NCBI GenBank assembly: GCA_905215595.1
Contig: CAJMQZ010000025.1
Span: forward strand, 1 to 21,692
Length of the DNA stretch: 21,692 nt
Direction: 5' to 3'
DNA from: an uncultured bacterium
Lineage (GTDB): Bacteria; Bacillota; Clostridia; Oscillospirales; Ruminococcaceae
Shown here piece after piece: positions 6,371 through 14,702 of this stretch; the stretch's first letter is position 1, and every line of letters starts with the position of its first letter. The position numbers and the translations under genes are program-made. The notes under the pieces were generated by a model that worked only from the letters and a program-made list of their open reading frames with translations, was not told where the DNA came from and did not search any database.

Positions 6371-9343
6371 TTATTTCTTGCGAAATTCTCCGTACAGCCA
6401 CTCTGCCAATGCCGACATGATAGCCTTGTACTTGCTGGTATCTTCAAACAGGGAAGAGAAGGTGTCCTGCGCTTCAAGATAGCTGTCCTGTGCGGCAGTG
6501 TCAAAGGCCTTGGGAAAGATGCTCTCGGTAAAGATCTGCGGGTCGGAACTGCGCGCCAGCTTTGCCAGCTTCGGGTCAGCCAGCAGACGGTCATGCAGGG
6601 CAGTAAGCAGCACCCGGTCGGCATTGGTGAACTCGCCCTTGAACTTCTCGTTGATCTTCAAAATGATCTCGTCCAGCGGCTCCTTAGGGTCGTGGCCGAG
6701 AGCGCCCTTCTGGGTGGCAGGCTCGTAGACGCCCTTGGCGTGTTCCAGCTCGATGGCACCGGCAAAGGTCTTTTGCAGCTTGTAATACTCCAACTGTAAT
6801 TTGCCCTCCAAGTCCAGCGGAGAGACCTCGTCCGGCGGCAGCAGCTTGAGCAGGTAAGCGCAGAATACGTTCTCCTTGTGCAGCTCTTCATCGAACATCC
6901 GTGCCACCTGTGAAACGTAGCCGTACCACTTGACAAGGCTGCGCAGCAGGCGGCGGAACTGGTACCGCTCGGCCTGCGTTTTCTGGTTGTAGCGGTCTGC
7001 CACCGGCTTCAAGACGCTGCTCATGCGGCCCACGGCGTTTTTATCCTGCTTGGTGCTGCGGAAATATTCCTTGGCAAAGGCTTCCACATCTGCATCGGAA
7101 TAGACGGCAAAGTTCCGCAGCTCCTTCTGGGTCTTGTAAATGAGGTCGGTGTTGACCTCCTGCTCCAGAAAAGTCTCCTGATAAAACGGCTGGAAGGCCT
7201 CCCGGATGTCCTTTGCCTTGTTCACAAAATCCAGCACAAAGGTGTCGATTTTACCGGGATGGGTACGGTTCAGGCGGGAGAGGGTCTGCACCGCCTTGAC
7301 GCCCTTCAGCTTTTTGTCCACGATCATGGTGTGAAGCAGCGGTTCGTCAAAACCGGTCTGGTATTTTTCTGCCACGATGAGCACATTGAAGTTGTTATGG
7401 AACTCCTTTTTGGTCTGGCTCTCTGCAATGTGGCTGCCGTCGGCGCGGACGTTCAGAGACGGCTCCGTGTACTCCACACCGCCGTCCGGTACGGCACCGG
7501 AAAATGCCGCTAAGATCTGCACATCGTCATAGCCCTGCTCCGCAATGTAGCGTTTGACCTCGTGGAAGTACCGCACCGCCGCCAATCGGGAGGAGGTGAC
7601 TACCATCATCTTGCCCCGTCCGCCGATCTTGTGGCTGGTGGTCTCCCGGAAGGTTTCTACAATGATCTTTGCCTTCTGGCTGATGTTGTAGGGGCGCAGC
7701 TCTTCATACTTGCGGATGAGCTTTGCCGCCCGGCTGGCGGGCAGGTCGGGGTTGTCCGGGATGGTCTTGGCAATCTTGAAGCAGGTGGAATAGGTCATGT
7801 AGTTTTGCAGCACATCCAGAATGAACCCTTCCTCAATGGCCTGCCGCATACTGTAAATGTGGAAGGGATGGTGGCTGCCGTCCGGGTACTCGGTGCCGAA
7901 CAGCTCCAGCGTGGCGGCTTTTGGGGTGGCGGTAAAGGCGAAGAAGGACAGGTTCTTGTGCCGTCCGTGGGAGGTCAACTCCTTCACCAGTGCATCCTCT
8001 GGGTCGATTTCGTCCTCCGCTTTGCCTTCCAGCTCGGCATATTCCCGCAGCGCATCCTCGGTGTCGGCAAGGGCGGCTTTCAGCTTCAAAGCAGAGGTGC
8101 CGGTCTGGGAGGAGTGCGCTTCATCGATGATAACGGCATAGTTCTTCCCGGCGATCTTGTTCACCTCAGTGTAGATGACCGGGAACTTTTGCAGTGTGGT
8201 GATGATGATGCGTGCGCCATTGTTGATGGCATCCCGCAGGTTGCCGGAGTTTTTGTCTTCGCCGATGGCCTCCACCGCACCCAGCGTATGGTCGAAGCCG
8301 GAGATGGTCTCCTGCAGCTGTGCGTCCAGCACGGTGCGGTCAGTCACCACGATGACACTGGAAAACACCGGCTTGTTCTCGGTGTTGAACAGGGAAGCCA
8401 GCCGGTACGCCGTCCATGCAATGGAGTTGGACTTGCCTGAACCGGCGCTGTGCTGGATGAGATAGTGCTGCCCGGCACCCTTCTGCCGCACGTCTGCCAC
8501 CAGCTTGCGCACCACGTCCAGTTGGTGATACCGGGGAAAAATGAGGGTCTTACCGTCCTGCAGGCTCATGAACTTTTGCAGGATGTCCATCATGCTGTCT
8601 TTCTGGAACACTTCTTCCCAGAGGTAGGCGGTAAGGTAGCCGTTGGGGTTGGGCGGATTGCCTGCACCGCCGTCCCGCCCGGCACCGTTGGAGCCCTGAT
8701 TGAAGGGCAGAAAGCGGGTGTCCTTGCCCGCCAGCCGGGTGGCCATCCACACCTCGGTCAGGTCTACGCAAAAGTAGCCCAGAATGCGCTTGTTGAACTG
8801 GAAACACACCTCCCGGGGGTCCCGGTCGTGCATCCACTGCTGCTTGGCGTTCTCCACGGTCTGCCCGGTGAACTGGTTCTTCAGCTCAAAGGCGAACACC
8901 GGGATGCCGTTTACCGCCAGCACCATGTCCACCGAGTTGTGGGTGGTGTCGGAGTAGAACCACTGCCGGTTGCAGGTGATCTCGTTTTGGGCGTAGCGCT
9001 GAGCGTCCTTCTGGTTCAGCGCGGACTCCGGCTGAAAATAGCACACCCGGAACCGTCGTCCCCGGTGCTTGAACCCATACCGCAGCACCGAAAGCAGTCC
9101 GTCCGCATCGCAGGCATTGTTAAAGGCCGTGCAGAACTTCCGCACTGGGTTTACCGTGTTCTGCTTTTCAAAAAACGCCCACTCGTTGGGCTGGGTCTTT
9201 TGCACAAAGCGGATAAGGGTATCCACAAACAGCCCCAGCTTGGGGTCGTAGCAATCCCCGTTGCGGGTGTAGCCCCCGGCAGGGGAGAGCAGCGCCGCCG
9301 CAATATCCGATTCAAACTGCTTTTCGGTGGTGTTGAGGGGCAT
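6371..9343 (-). CDS. hsdR: Type I restriction enzyme R subunit
   Basis: A 990-residue protein, normal length for HsdR, the subunit that pumps and cuts unmodified DNA in the R-M-S complex. The N-terminal nuclease domain shows SVDM (D139) and the E153-L-K155 of the PD-(D/E)xK fold in FAFELKN. The SF2 motor follows: Walker A HSAGSGKS (298-305), DEAH box IIDEAH (405-410), motif III FAFTATPK, and motif VI QTLSRLNRTHPGK. A helical C-terminal domain, probably for assembly, completes it. All key residues are present, so the protein looks intact. AAAGGAGGT lies 7 nt before the start. It is last in the operon, 19 nt after the unknown gene ending at 9363, and ends just before a bidirectional terminator. 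It is GC-rich, unlike the genes just upstream. Confidence 0.95.
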   Translation of the reverse strand: MPLNTTEKQFESDIAAALLSPAGGYTRNGDCYDPKLGLFVDTLIRFVQKTQPNEWAFFEKQNTVNPVRKFCTAFNNACDADGLLSVLRYGFKHRGRRFRVCYFQPESALNQKDAQRYAQNEITCNRQWFYSDTTHNSVDMVLAVNGIPVFAFELKNQFTGQTVENAKQQWMHDRDPREVCFQFNKRILGYFCVDLTEVWMATRLAGKDTRFLPFNQGSNGAGRDGGAGNPPNPNGYLTAYLWEEVFQKDSMMDILQKFMSLQDGKTLIFPRYHQLDVVRKLVADVRQKGAGQHYLIQHSAGSGKSNSIAWTAYRLASLFNTENKPVFSSVIVVTDRTVLDAQLQETISGFDHTLGAVEAIGEDKNSGNLRDAINNGARIIITTLQKFPVIYTEVNKIAGKNYAVIIDEAHSSQTGTSALKLKAALADTEDALREYAELEGKAEDEIDPEDALVKELTSHGRHKNLSFFAFTATPKAATLELFGTEYPDGSHHPFHIYSMRQAIEEGFILDVLQNYMTYSTCFKIAKTIPDNPDLPASRAAKLIRKYEELRPYNISQKAKIIVETFRETTSHKIGGRGKMMVVTSSRLAAVRYFHEVKRYIAEQGYDDVQILAAFSGAVPDGGVEYTEPSLNVRADGSHIAESQTKKEFHNNFNVLIVAEKYQTGFDEPLLHTMIVDKKLKGVKAVQTLSRLNRTHPGKIDTFVLDFVNKAKDIREAFQPFYQETFLEQEVNTDLIYKTQKELRNFAVYSDADVEAFAKEYFRSTKQDKNAVGRMSSVLKPVADRYNQKTQAERYQFRRLLRSLVKWYGYVSQVARMFDEELHKENVFCAYLLKLLPPDEVSPLDLEGKLQLEYYKLQKTFAGAIELEHAKGVYEPATQKGALGHDPKEPLDEIILKINEKFKGEFTNADRVLLTALHDRLLADPKLAKLARSSDPQIFTESIFPKAFDTAAQDSYLEAQDTFSSLFEDTSKYKAIMSALAEWLYGEFRKK

Positions 9344-9362
9344 GGTTAGACCTCCTTTTGAA

Positions 9363-10439
9363 TTATGAAAACATATCAGAAATTCTTTTGACGTCAGCTA
9401 TGGCGGTGTTTTGTATCTGTTTGGATAAGTCAGAATCTAGGATGGAATTGGAGTAATCTTGATATATGAAATCAAGACACGGGGAAGAATGAATCTTTTG
9501 ATAATATGTTTTAAAATCCACTTTATTGGCGATGGTTTCGCTGTCGTATAAATGATAAAAAAGCGATGCATATAGAGATTTTACAAATAAATTTTTGAAA
9601 AAAGGTGACTGTTCAAAATAAGGAGAGAAAAATGTTACATAATTTCGCACAACACGACTACGAATATAAGGAACAAGGTTATATGTGACTGCAATCAGAG
9701 AGATATGTAGGGCCTGTAAAGTGTCTTGAAGAAGAGCGAAAACAGCTTTTTGGGCTAAGGGCGTATCGCTTCCGTCTAACGGACTGCCGTAATGATTGAA
9801 GTAATTAGTGACTTTTGTTTCGAATGAGTCAGATGGATTGTCGTTGTCAGAAAACACGATAAAACGTTTCGTTTCATCGAGTATCATGGCATCAAGCTCA
9901 GAAAAATTTTTGACAGAAAAAAGTTGGTCAGCTGTAATACTGTCTTTGAAAAAGGATAAGAGGGCTTTTTCACCTGATTCTTTTGGAATAGGCTGTTCTA
10001 GACCAAAACATGTAATGGGAAGTAAAATGAACTCCGAGGAAAAATTCTCTAGAATGTTTAAATCATCATAGTAAGAAGAAAGAATTTCTTTTTTCAATAG
10101 ATTGTAGACTGAATCTGAAATAGAATTCTTTATTGTTTCAGAGAATTTGGCTAGAGGATCATCAACAATATGAATACTTCCTAAAGTTGAAAAGGGATAG
10201 TGCTCGTTATGATCTATATCTAAATATGTGCCTCCGGCTAAGAAGTAAGCATTAGAGCCGGTAGGAATATATTGAAGAAATAATTTTACATAGTTTCGTT
10301 TTCTGTACCAGAAAAGACCTATTTCATCCATTACATACTGAAAATCATTGGAATGAACAATATCTTTTAATCCTTGCAAAAGTTCTTTATATTCTAATTG
10401 AACTTCATGCATTTTGTCAGATAGATATTTGTTACTCAA
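9363..10439 (-). CDS. Unrecognised protein in the type I RM operon (gene B)
   Basis: A 358-residue protein I do not recognise. The start is TTG at 10439: GTGAGGTG (plus-strand 10447-10454) lies 7 nt upstream, and the first in-frame ATG (residue 10) lacks such a site. It overlaps the stop of the preceding gene by 8 nt, so translation of the two is probably coupled, and hsdR starts 19 nt after it. It appears soluble, with no signal peptide or clear membrane helix. It is rich in aromatic residues and has a conserved-looking patch at about 66-96 (FLAGGTYLDIDHNEHYPFST and onward) and helical stretches at the C-terminus (about 228-300). The DNA is strongly AT-rich compared with hsdR and hsdM, suggesting separate origin. 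A role in defence is inferred only from position. Confidence 0.85.
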   Translation of the reverse strand: MSNKYLSDKMHEVQLEYKELLQGLKDIVHSNDFQYVMDEIGLFWYRKRNYVKLFLQYIPTGSNAYFLAGGTYLDIDHNEHYPFSTLGSIHIVDDPLAKFSETIKNSISDSVYNLLKKEILSSYYDDLNILENFSSEFILLPITCFGLEQPIPKESGEKALLSFFKDSITADQLFSVKNFSELDAMILDETKRFIVFSDNDNPSDSFETKVTNYFNHYGSPLDGSDTPLAQKAVFALLQDTLQALHISLIAVTYNLVPYIRSRVVRNYVTFFSPYFEQSPFFKNLFVKSLYASLFYHLYDSETIANKVDFKTYYQKIHSSPCLDFIYQDYSNSILDSDLSKQIQNTAIADVKRISDMFS

Positions 10440-11895
10440 ACTTTTTCACCTCACTTAGTAACTGAGTGGGAATAGAAAGCTCATTATTAAGTAACATCAG
10501 TATTTTATTCATGGTACGAACGCAGTCCTTCCAAACAGAGGGAAGTTTTTGCTCATTATCGCTATCTAGAACGAGATGAAACTGATGTGCAGGATTGTCG
10601 CACTTTAACAATGAACTTTCACGAATAGCACCCCATAAGCCATGCTCAAAAGAAGAATCATAGTCATAGAATAAGCCATATAATTCTTCTTCTCCAACAT
10701 CTTTGGCCTTTAAACGAATATTTTGTTTATCGAAATAGGACGTGTCAATATCTATAAATTCCTCGTCACGATATTCGTTGACGAGACATTGTAATAATAC
10801 ATAATTAACGTGACCATCTTTAAAGGAGCAAGGATTAGAGCGTTCACGCTCCATGACAAGTTTATACAGCCCAATGCCGTAATATTGGTATTCGTCCCAA
10901 ATAGTTGGCTTTTCTTTTTCATGCTTTAGAAGATACTTCATTATAATGTAATCTTCGATGATGTTTCTAATAATACTCCGGCCAGAGATTTCGTTATATA
11001 ATTGATGCTCAATGAGTTCAGAGATGCGTTTATATGCATAAGTGGCAATTCCACACAAGACTATATTTCGAGTGTTTAAAGGCTCTAAGGTGGATGTGAT
11101 TTGGTCTAGGTATTCAAAAATTTCATGAAGATAATTTAAATATACTTCTGGGTTTTTTGCTAAGGCCTCATAGTTTATAGTATACAGCTCACAATCGCTC
11201 ATTTCACTCACCATCTTCCAAAAAAGAGTTAAATTACTTTTGTCGGTTTCACTATCTGATATATTCCCTCTAGCAATTTCCATGCTACGAATTAAAGGGC
11301 GAATAGAACGCATTTGTTCATCACTATGTTCAAGAGAGGGATATTTGCAGATTTCGTCAAGAATGTCTTTAGGAGCGTGAGTTCTTCCCTGCATTAACTC
11401 AAAGTAAAGAACAACAAAACGGATATCTGTTGCGAACTCTGTTTGGTGATAATATGCATCTTTTAATACGGATTCGATTGAAGCAATCTGCTCCTTATAA
11501 CCTAAGCTGGTTTGAAAGATCTTGTTAAAGATAGGATAATTTCGATATGTGTAAATAAGGGTAAGTGGTGACAATGATTCTTGTCCTGAAACATGCTCAA
11601 CAAATTCCCAAAAGAGTTGCTGGTTAACATCTTCTAATGTGAAAATATTCGAAATCGTGGGGAAATTGATATTTGGAAGTGCGTCGTGAAGTTTTTTTAA
11701 AATCCAATAGCATTTTTGGGGTCCCTTTGAGCGACCATGTTTCTTTAGAATTAAGCCGATCCAAAGGTACTCTGGAAGTCTTTCGCTGCCCCACGAACTA
11801 AGCTGGAGTTTGTCACCGAAAGCATCGTTAAACGGTGTTGTGAATTTTCCTCTTTTGAATTTGTGCTGCTCAAGCGTACTATGTGCGAACATCAT
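10432..11895 (-). CDS. DUF5677-like protein in the type I RM operon (gene A)
   Basis: A 487-residue protein. The C-terminal half (about 280-470) resembles the DUF5677 family by eye: a helix with GRSIIRNIIEDYIIMKYLL (305-323), then W-D-E-Y-Q-Y-Y-G, and later SSFEHGLWGAI (414-424) with a possible functional H418. The N-terminal part has a motif SSWGSERLPEYLWIGLIL (33-50) that seems family-specific. No catalytic activity is established from the sequence; a HEPN-like ribonuclease fold is only a guess from the R/E-D and S-x2-H spacing. Two ATGs (11895 and 11892) follow GGGAGGTG (plus-strand 11902-11909), which lies in the end of hsdS; the gap to hsdS is 3 nt. The DNA is AT-rich. Tight coupling to hsdS and to gene B indicates the pair is expressed with the RM subunits. 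Confidence 0.85.
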   Translation of the reverse strand: MMFAHSTLEQHKFKRGKFTTPFNDAFGDKLQLSSWGSERLPEYLWIGLILKKHGRSKGPQKCYWILKKLHDALPNINFPTISNIFTLEDVNQQLFWEFVEHVSGQESLSPLTLIYTYRNYPIFNKIFQTSLGYKEQIASIESVLKDAYYHQTEFATDIRFVVLYFELMQGRTHAPKDILDEICKYPSLEHSDEQMRSIRPLIRSMEIARGNISDSETDKSNLTLFWKMVSEMSDCELYTINYEALAKNPEVYLNYLHEIFEYLDQITSTLEPLNTRNIVLCGIATYAYKRISELIEHQLYNEISGRSIIRNIIEDYIIMKYLLKHEKEKPTIWDEYQYYGIGLYKLVMERERSNPCSFKDGHVNYVLLQCLVNEYRDEEFIDIDTSYFDKQNIRLKAKDVGEEELYGLFYDYDSSFEHGLWGAIRESSLLKCDNPAHQFHLVLDSDNEQKLPSVWKDCVRTMNKILMLLNNELSIPTQLLSEVKKFE

Positions 11896-11898
11896 GTT

Positions 11899-13161
11899 TT
11901 ACACCTCCCTTTTCCCGGTTACAACCTCATAAATCAAACTTTTCTTATAGCTTTCCAACTCTTGCACTAACAGTTCTTTTTTCATGATTAACTTGTTCAA
12001 TTCTAAAGAGCGTTTCTTAATGTAACTAACGATTTCAATTTGTTCTTCAATAGGAGGAAGCGGAATTGTAAATGCAAGAACTTTGCTAGAACTTGTACAA
12101 GCCAGATTTGTGGTTTTGATTGCCGTTACATCAAAATAGGAACGACCAACATCAGAAGCGGTCAAATATTCCAAAAACTCTGGAAGTAAAACAGTTTCAT
12201 TGGTTTGGACAGCAAATACATGATTCTGATGCAGACAAGGCTCAATTTCACCATGCCAGACACAACCTCTGCCAAGTTTGTCACGGTCGCCGCCTTCGGT
12301 CATAAGAACATCACCAGAATGAAGTCTGTATTTCAAATCTTCATCAGGTGTTACTTGGATAGTAGCCAAATCGTTTAAATCAACATAACCGCCCTGCACA
12401 TTTGCAACTCTTAAATAAGGACGCTCTATTAAGACTGTATCTTTGCTATAACTTTTTCCGAGTGTAATGCCAGATTTGATTGTAGCACAGTGACGTAGTT
12501 GAGTTTTTCGCCACTCTTTGGGAATCTCCCCAATCCACTCAATCCCGCTATCCTTCATCTCCCGCTTACCACGCACGCCTTTGGTAACAGCCTGCGTAAT
12601 AACTGCCTGCTTGAGTTTTTTATATTCTTCAATGCTGAATAAAGATTGTTCAAGGATGGATTGAGTTTGAGAACACTTAAAATCCAAATAATTGGCGATA
12701 TTTTGCTGTTCGAATAATGGTGGCAAGAGTAATTCAATTTCAGCCATTTCATTGTTCATTATTTTGAAACCGTTTATATCTGCTCGTTTATGATAGAAAG
12801 CAATATATTCGAGTGCATATTTCAAATAGCGTAAATCATTCGTATCGTTCTTTGGAGCAAGAGTTCCACAAACATTAGTACAGTTGTGCTTTCCCTCGCG
12901 CAAAAAAACTGTTCCAGCATTGACTCCATCCGTCGTCCAAGTGAGTTGACTTTTGTCGAAGTCATAAGTTGAGATATATCCTAGACAGCCATTGTTTTTA
13001 GTTTGAGAGGAATAAACAGGATAACCGACCGACGTTAGTTCCTGCTGGGAGATAACTCTGCCACGACCAATATCAAAAATACGTTTTACTTTTGTGAGTT
13101 CCCACCCCTCCGGGATCTCCCCGATCCATTCAATGCCGCTGTCTTTCATTTTCCGTGCCAT
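11899..13161 (-). CDS. hsdS: Type I restriction enzyme specificity subunit
   Basis: A 420-residue HsdS, the subunit that reads the split DNA target. Two target recognition domains are each introduced by the same phrase: MKDSGIEWIGEIPEGWE near residue 5 and MKDSGIEWIGEIPKEW near residue 205. Each ends with LLPPLFEQQNI or IPLPPIEEQIEI followed by a long coiled-coil helix, the normal HsdS plan. The phrase repeat is also visible in the DNA. The ribosome site (AAGGAGGG) lies inside the end of hsdM, and the start is only 2 nt after the hsdM stop. Most of the gene is AT-rich, but its first 50 nt are GC-rich like hsdM, suggesting the recognition part was exchanged. Length and both domains appear complete. 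Confidence 0.93.
   Translation of the reverse strand: MARKMKDSGIEWIGEIPEGWELTKVKRIFDIGRGRVISQQELTSVGYPVYSSQTKNNGCLGYISTYDFDKSQLTWTTDGVNAGTVFLREGKHNCTNVCGTLAPKNDTNDLRYLKYALEYIAFYHKRADINGFKIMNNEMAEIELLLPPLFEQQNIANYLDFKCSQTQSILEQSLFSIEEYKKLKQAVITQAVTKGVRGKREMKDSGIEWIGEIPKEWRKTQLRHCATIKSGITLGKSYSKDTVLIERPYLRVANVQGGYVDLNDLATIQVTPDEDLKYRLHSGDVLMTEGGDRDKLGRGCVWHGEIEPCLHQNHVFAVQTNETVLLPEFLEYLTASDVGRSYFDVTAIKTTNLACTSSSKVLAFTIPLPPIEEQIEIVSYIKKRSLELNKLIMKKELLVQELESYKKSLIYEVVTGKREV
12521..12564 (-). repeat. hsdS internal repeat, copy 2
   Basis: A 44-nt direct repeat of 13112-13155 differing at 8 positions by eye. It encodes the second MKDSGIEWIGEIP phrase at the start of the second recognition domain. 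Such repeats can allow recombination that swaps recognition domains. Confidence 0.75.
13112..13155 (-). repeat. hsdS internal repeat, copy 1
   Basis: Partner of 12521-12564, encoding the MKDSGIEWIGEIP phrase at the start of the first recognition domain. It also marks the point where the sequence changes from GC-rich to AT-rich. Confidence 0.75.
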
Positions 13162-13163
13162 GG

Positions 13164-14702
13164 TCAGCCCTCCTTATGAAACAGCTCTGCCAGCCCGGCG
13201 GAGATATCCTGTTCCAGTGCGGTAATGCGTGCCACGATATCCTCCACGGCTTCCGGTGCCTGATACTCATAAAAATAGCGGGTCATGGGGATCTCGTAGC
13301 CCACCTTGGTCTTGCTGTGGTCGATCCATGCGTCGGGGGCGTAGGGCAGGACTTCGCGGGCAAAGTAGGCGTCAATATCCTGCACCAGCGGTACGTTTTC
13401 AGTGTCCCGCAGGCTGGTGTCCGGCACGGGCTTGCCGCGCTTCAGGAGGATGTTGCCTGCCTCGTCCCGCTGGGGGCGCTCCACCACGATCTTGTTGTAG
13501 CCGAACTCCACGCTCTCGAACACCTTGCTCTCGCAATAGATGCCGTTTTTGTCGCCGTACACCTTGCCGTTAGCAAACTCGCCGTAGGCGGTGACGATCA
13601 GCTCCCGGCAGGTGTCGGTGATGTCGTTGCGCTTGGTGCCGATGCTCTTGCGGCGGGGTTCAAAGCAGTGGCTGGCGTCAATAAGCTGCACCTTGCCCGC
13701 ACGGTGGGCGGGCTTATCCTTGCTGAGCACCCAGATGTAGGTGGAGATGCCGGTGTTCATGAACATATCGGTGGAAAGCTGGATGATGCAGTCCAGCCAG
13801 TCGTTTTCCAGAATATACTGCCGGATGTTGCTGGGCCCGCTGCCGGCGTCGCCGCTGAACAGGGGAGAGCCGTTCTGGATAATGGCCATCTTGCCCTTGT
13901 TTGCCAGCTTGGCAAGGCCGTTCAGCACAAAAAGCTGCTGACCATCGCTGATCTTAGGCAGACCGGGCGCAAAACGTCCCATCTCGCCCCGGGCGGCTTC
14001 GGCTTCCACCGCTTTCTGCTCTCGCTTCCAGTCAATGCCGAAGGGCGGGTTGGAGATGATGTACTGGAAGGTGAACCCGGGGAACTGATCCTCCGACAGA
14101 GTATCACCGAACCGCATATTGTTGGGGTCACCGCCCTGGATCATCATGTCCGCCTTGGCGATGGCAAAGGTGGAGGGATTGAACTCCTGCCCGAAGCAGG
14201 TCACCTCAATATCGCTGTTCAGCTCGTGGATGCGTTCTTCCATGCAGCTCAGCATCTGGCTGGTGCCCATGGCCATATCGTAAACGGTCATGCTGCTGGT
14301 ATCGAGGTCGGCTTCGGACAGCAGCAGGTCGGTCATCAGGTAGATGATATCCCGGCTGGTGAAGTGGGCTCCGGCTTCCTCGCCAAAGCTCTCAGAGAAC
14401 CGCCGCACTAGGTCCTCGAAGATGTAGCCGCAGTCCACCGCGCTGATCTTGTCCGGGCCAAGATATCCCTTCTCAGAGCCGAACTCCTTGATAACGAGGT
14501 AGAGGGTGTTGCTCTCTACCATCCGCTTGATGATGTTGTCAAAGTCGAACTTTGCCAGCACATCCTGTGCGTTGGCAGAAAAGCCGGACAGGTAATCCCG
14601 GAAGTTGGACTCAATGTTGTCCGGGTCTGCCAGCAGGGTCTCGAAGGTGAAGCGGCTGGTGTTATAGAACTGGTAACCGGAGGCTTTCTGCAAAAAAGCC
14701 AT
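13164..14702 (-). CDS. hsdM: Type I RM methyltransferase M subunit, main part after a frameshift
   Basis: A 512-residue open frame covering most of HsdM, the adenine methyltransferase that protects host DNA. It contains the rest of the N-terminal helical domain (LQKASGYQFYNTSRFTFETL), the SAM-binding motif I as YDMAMGTSQML (141-151), and the catalytic motif IV NPPF (218-221) in ISNPPFGIDWKRE. Motif I differs from the usual DPxxGxGG form. The start of the protein lies in another frame (14662-14922): removing one A from the run of six at 14692-14697 on the plus strand joins the two into about 585 residues, a normal HsdM length. The ATG at 14702 has only a weak ribosome site, so reinitiation there is possible but unproven. 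It could be a true mutation, a reversible slip, frameshift translation or an assembly error. Confidence 0.85.
   Translation of the reverse strand: MAFLQKASGYQFYNTSRFTFETLLADPDNIESNFRDYLSGFSANAQDVLAKFDFDNIIKRMVESNTLYLVIKEFGSEKGYLGPDKISAVDCGYIFEDLVRRFSESFGEEAGAHFTSRDIIYLMTDLLLSEADLDTSSMTVYDMAMGTSQMLSCMEERIHELNSDIEVTCFGQEFNPSTFAIAKADMMIQGGDPNNMRFGDTLSEDQFPGFTFQYIISNPPFGIDWKREQKAVEAEAARGEMGRFAPGLPKISDGQQLFVLNGLAKLANKGKMAIIQNGSPLFSGDAGSGPSNIRQYILENDWLDCIIQLSTDMFMNTGISTYIWVLSKDKPAHRAGKVQLIDASHCFEPRRKSIGTKRNDITDTCRELIVTAYGEFANGKVYGDKNGIYCESKVFESVEFGYNKIVVERPQRDEAGNILLKRGKPVPDTSLRDTENVPLVQDIDAYFAREVLPYAPDAWIDHSKTKVGYEIPMTRYFYEYQAPEAVEDIVARITALEQDISAGLAELFHKEG

Noticed and set aside
9808..10071. An 87-codon plus-strand frame inside gene B
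   Set aside because: It lies opposite a gene with good ribosome site and operon context.
13155..14411. A 418-codon plus-strand frame opposite hsdM
   Set aside because: Shadow of the methyltransferase; the minus strand carries the conserved motifs.
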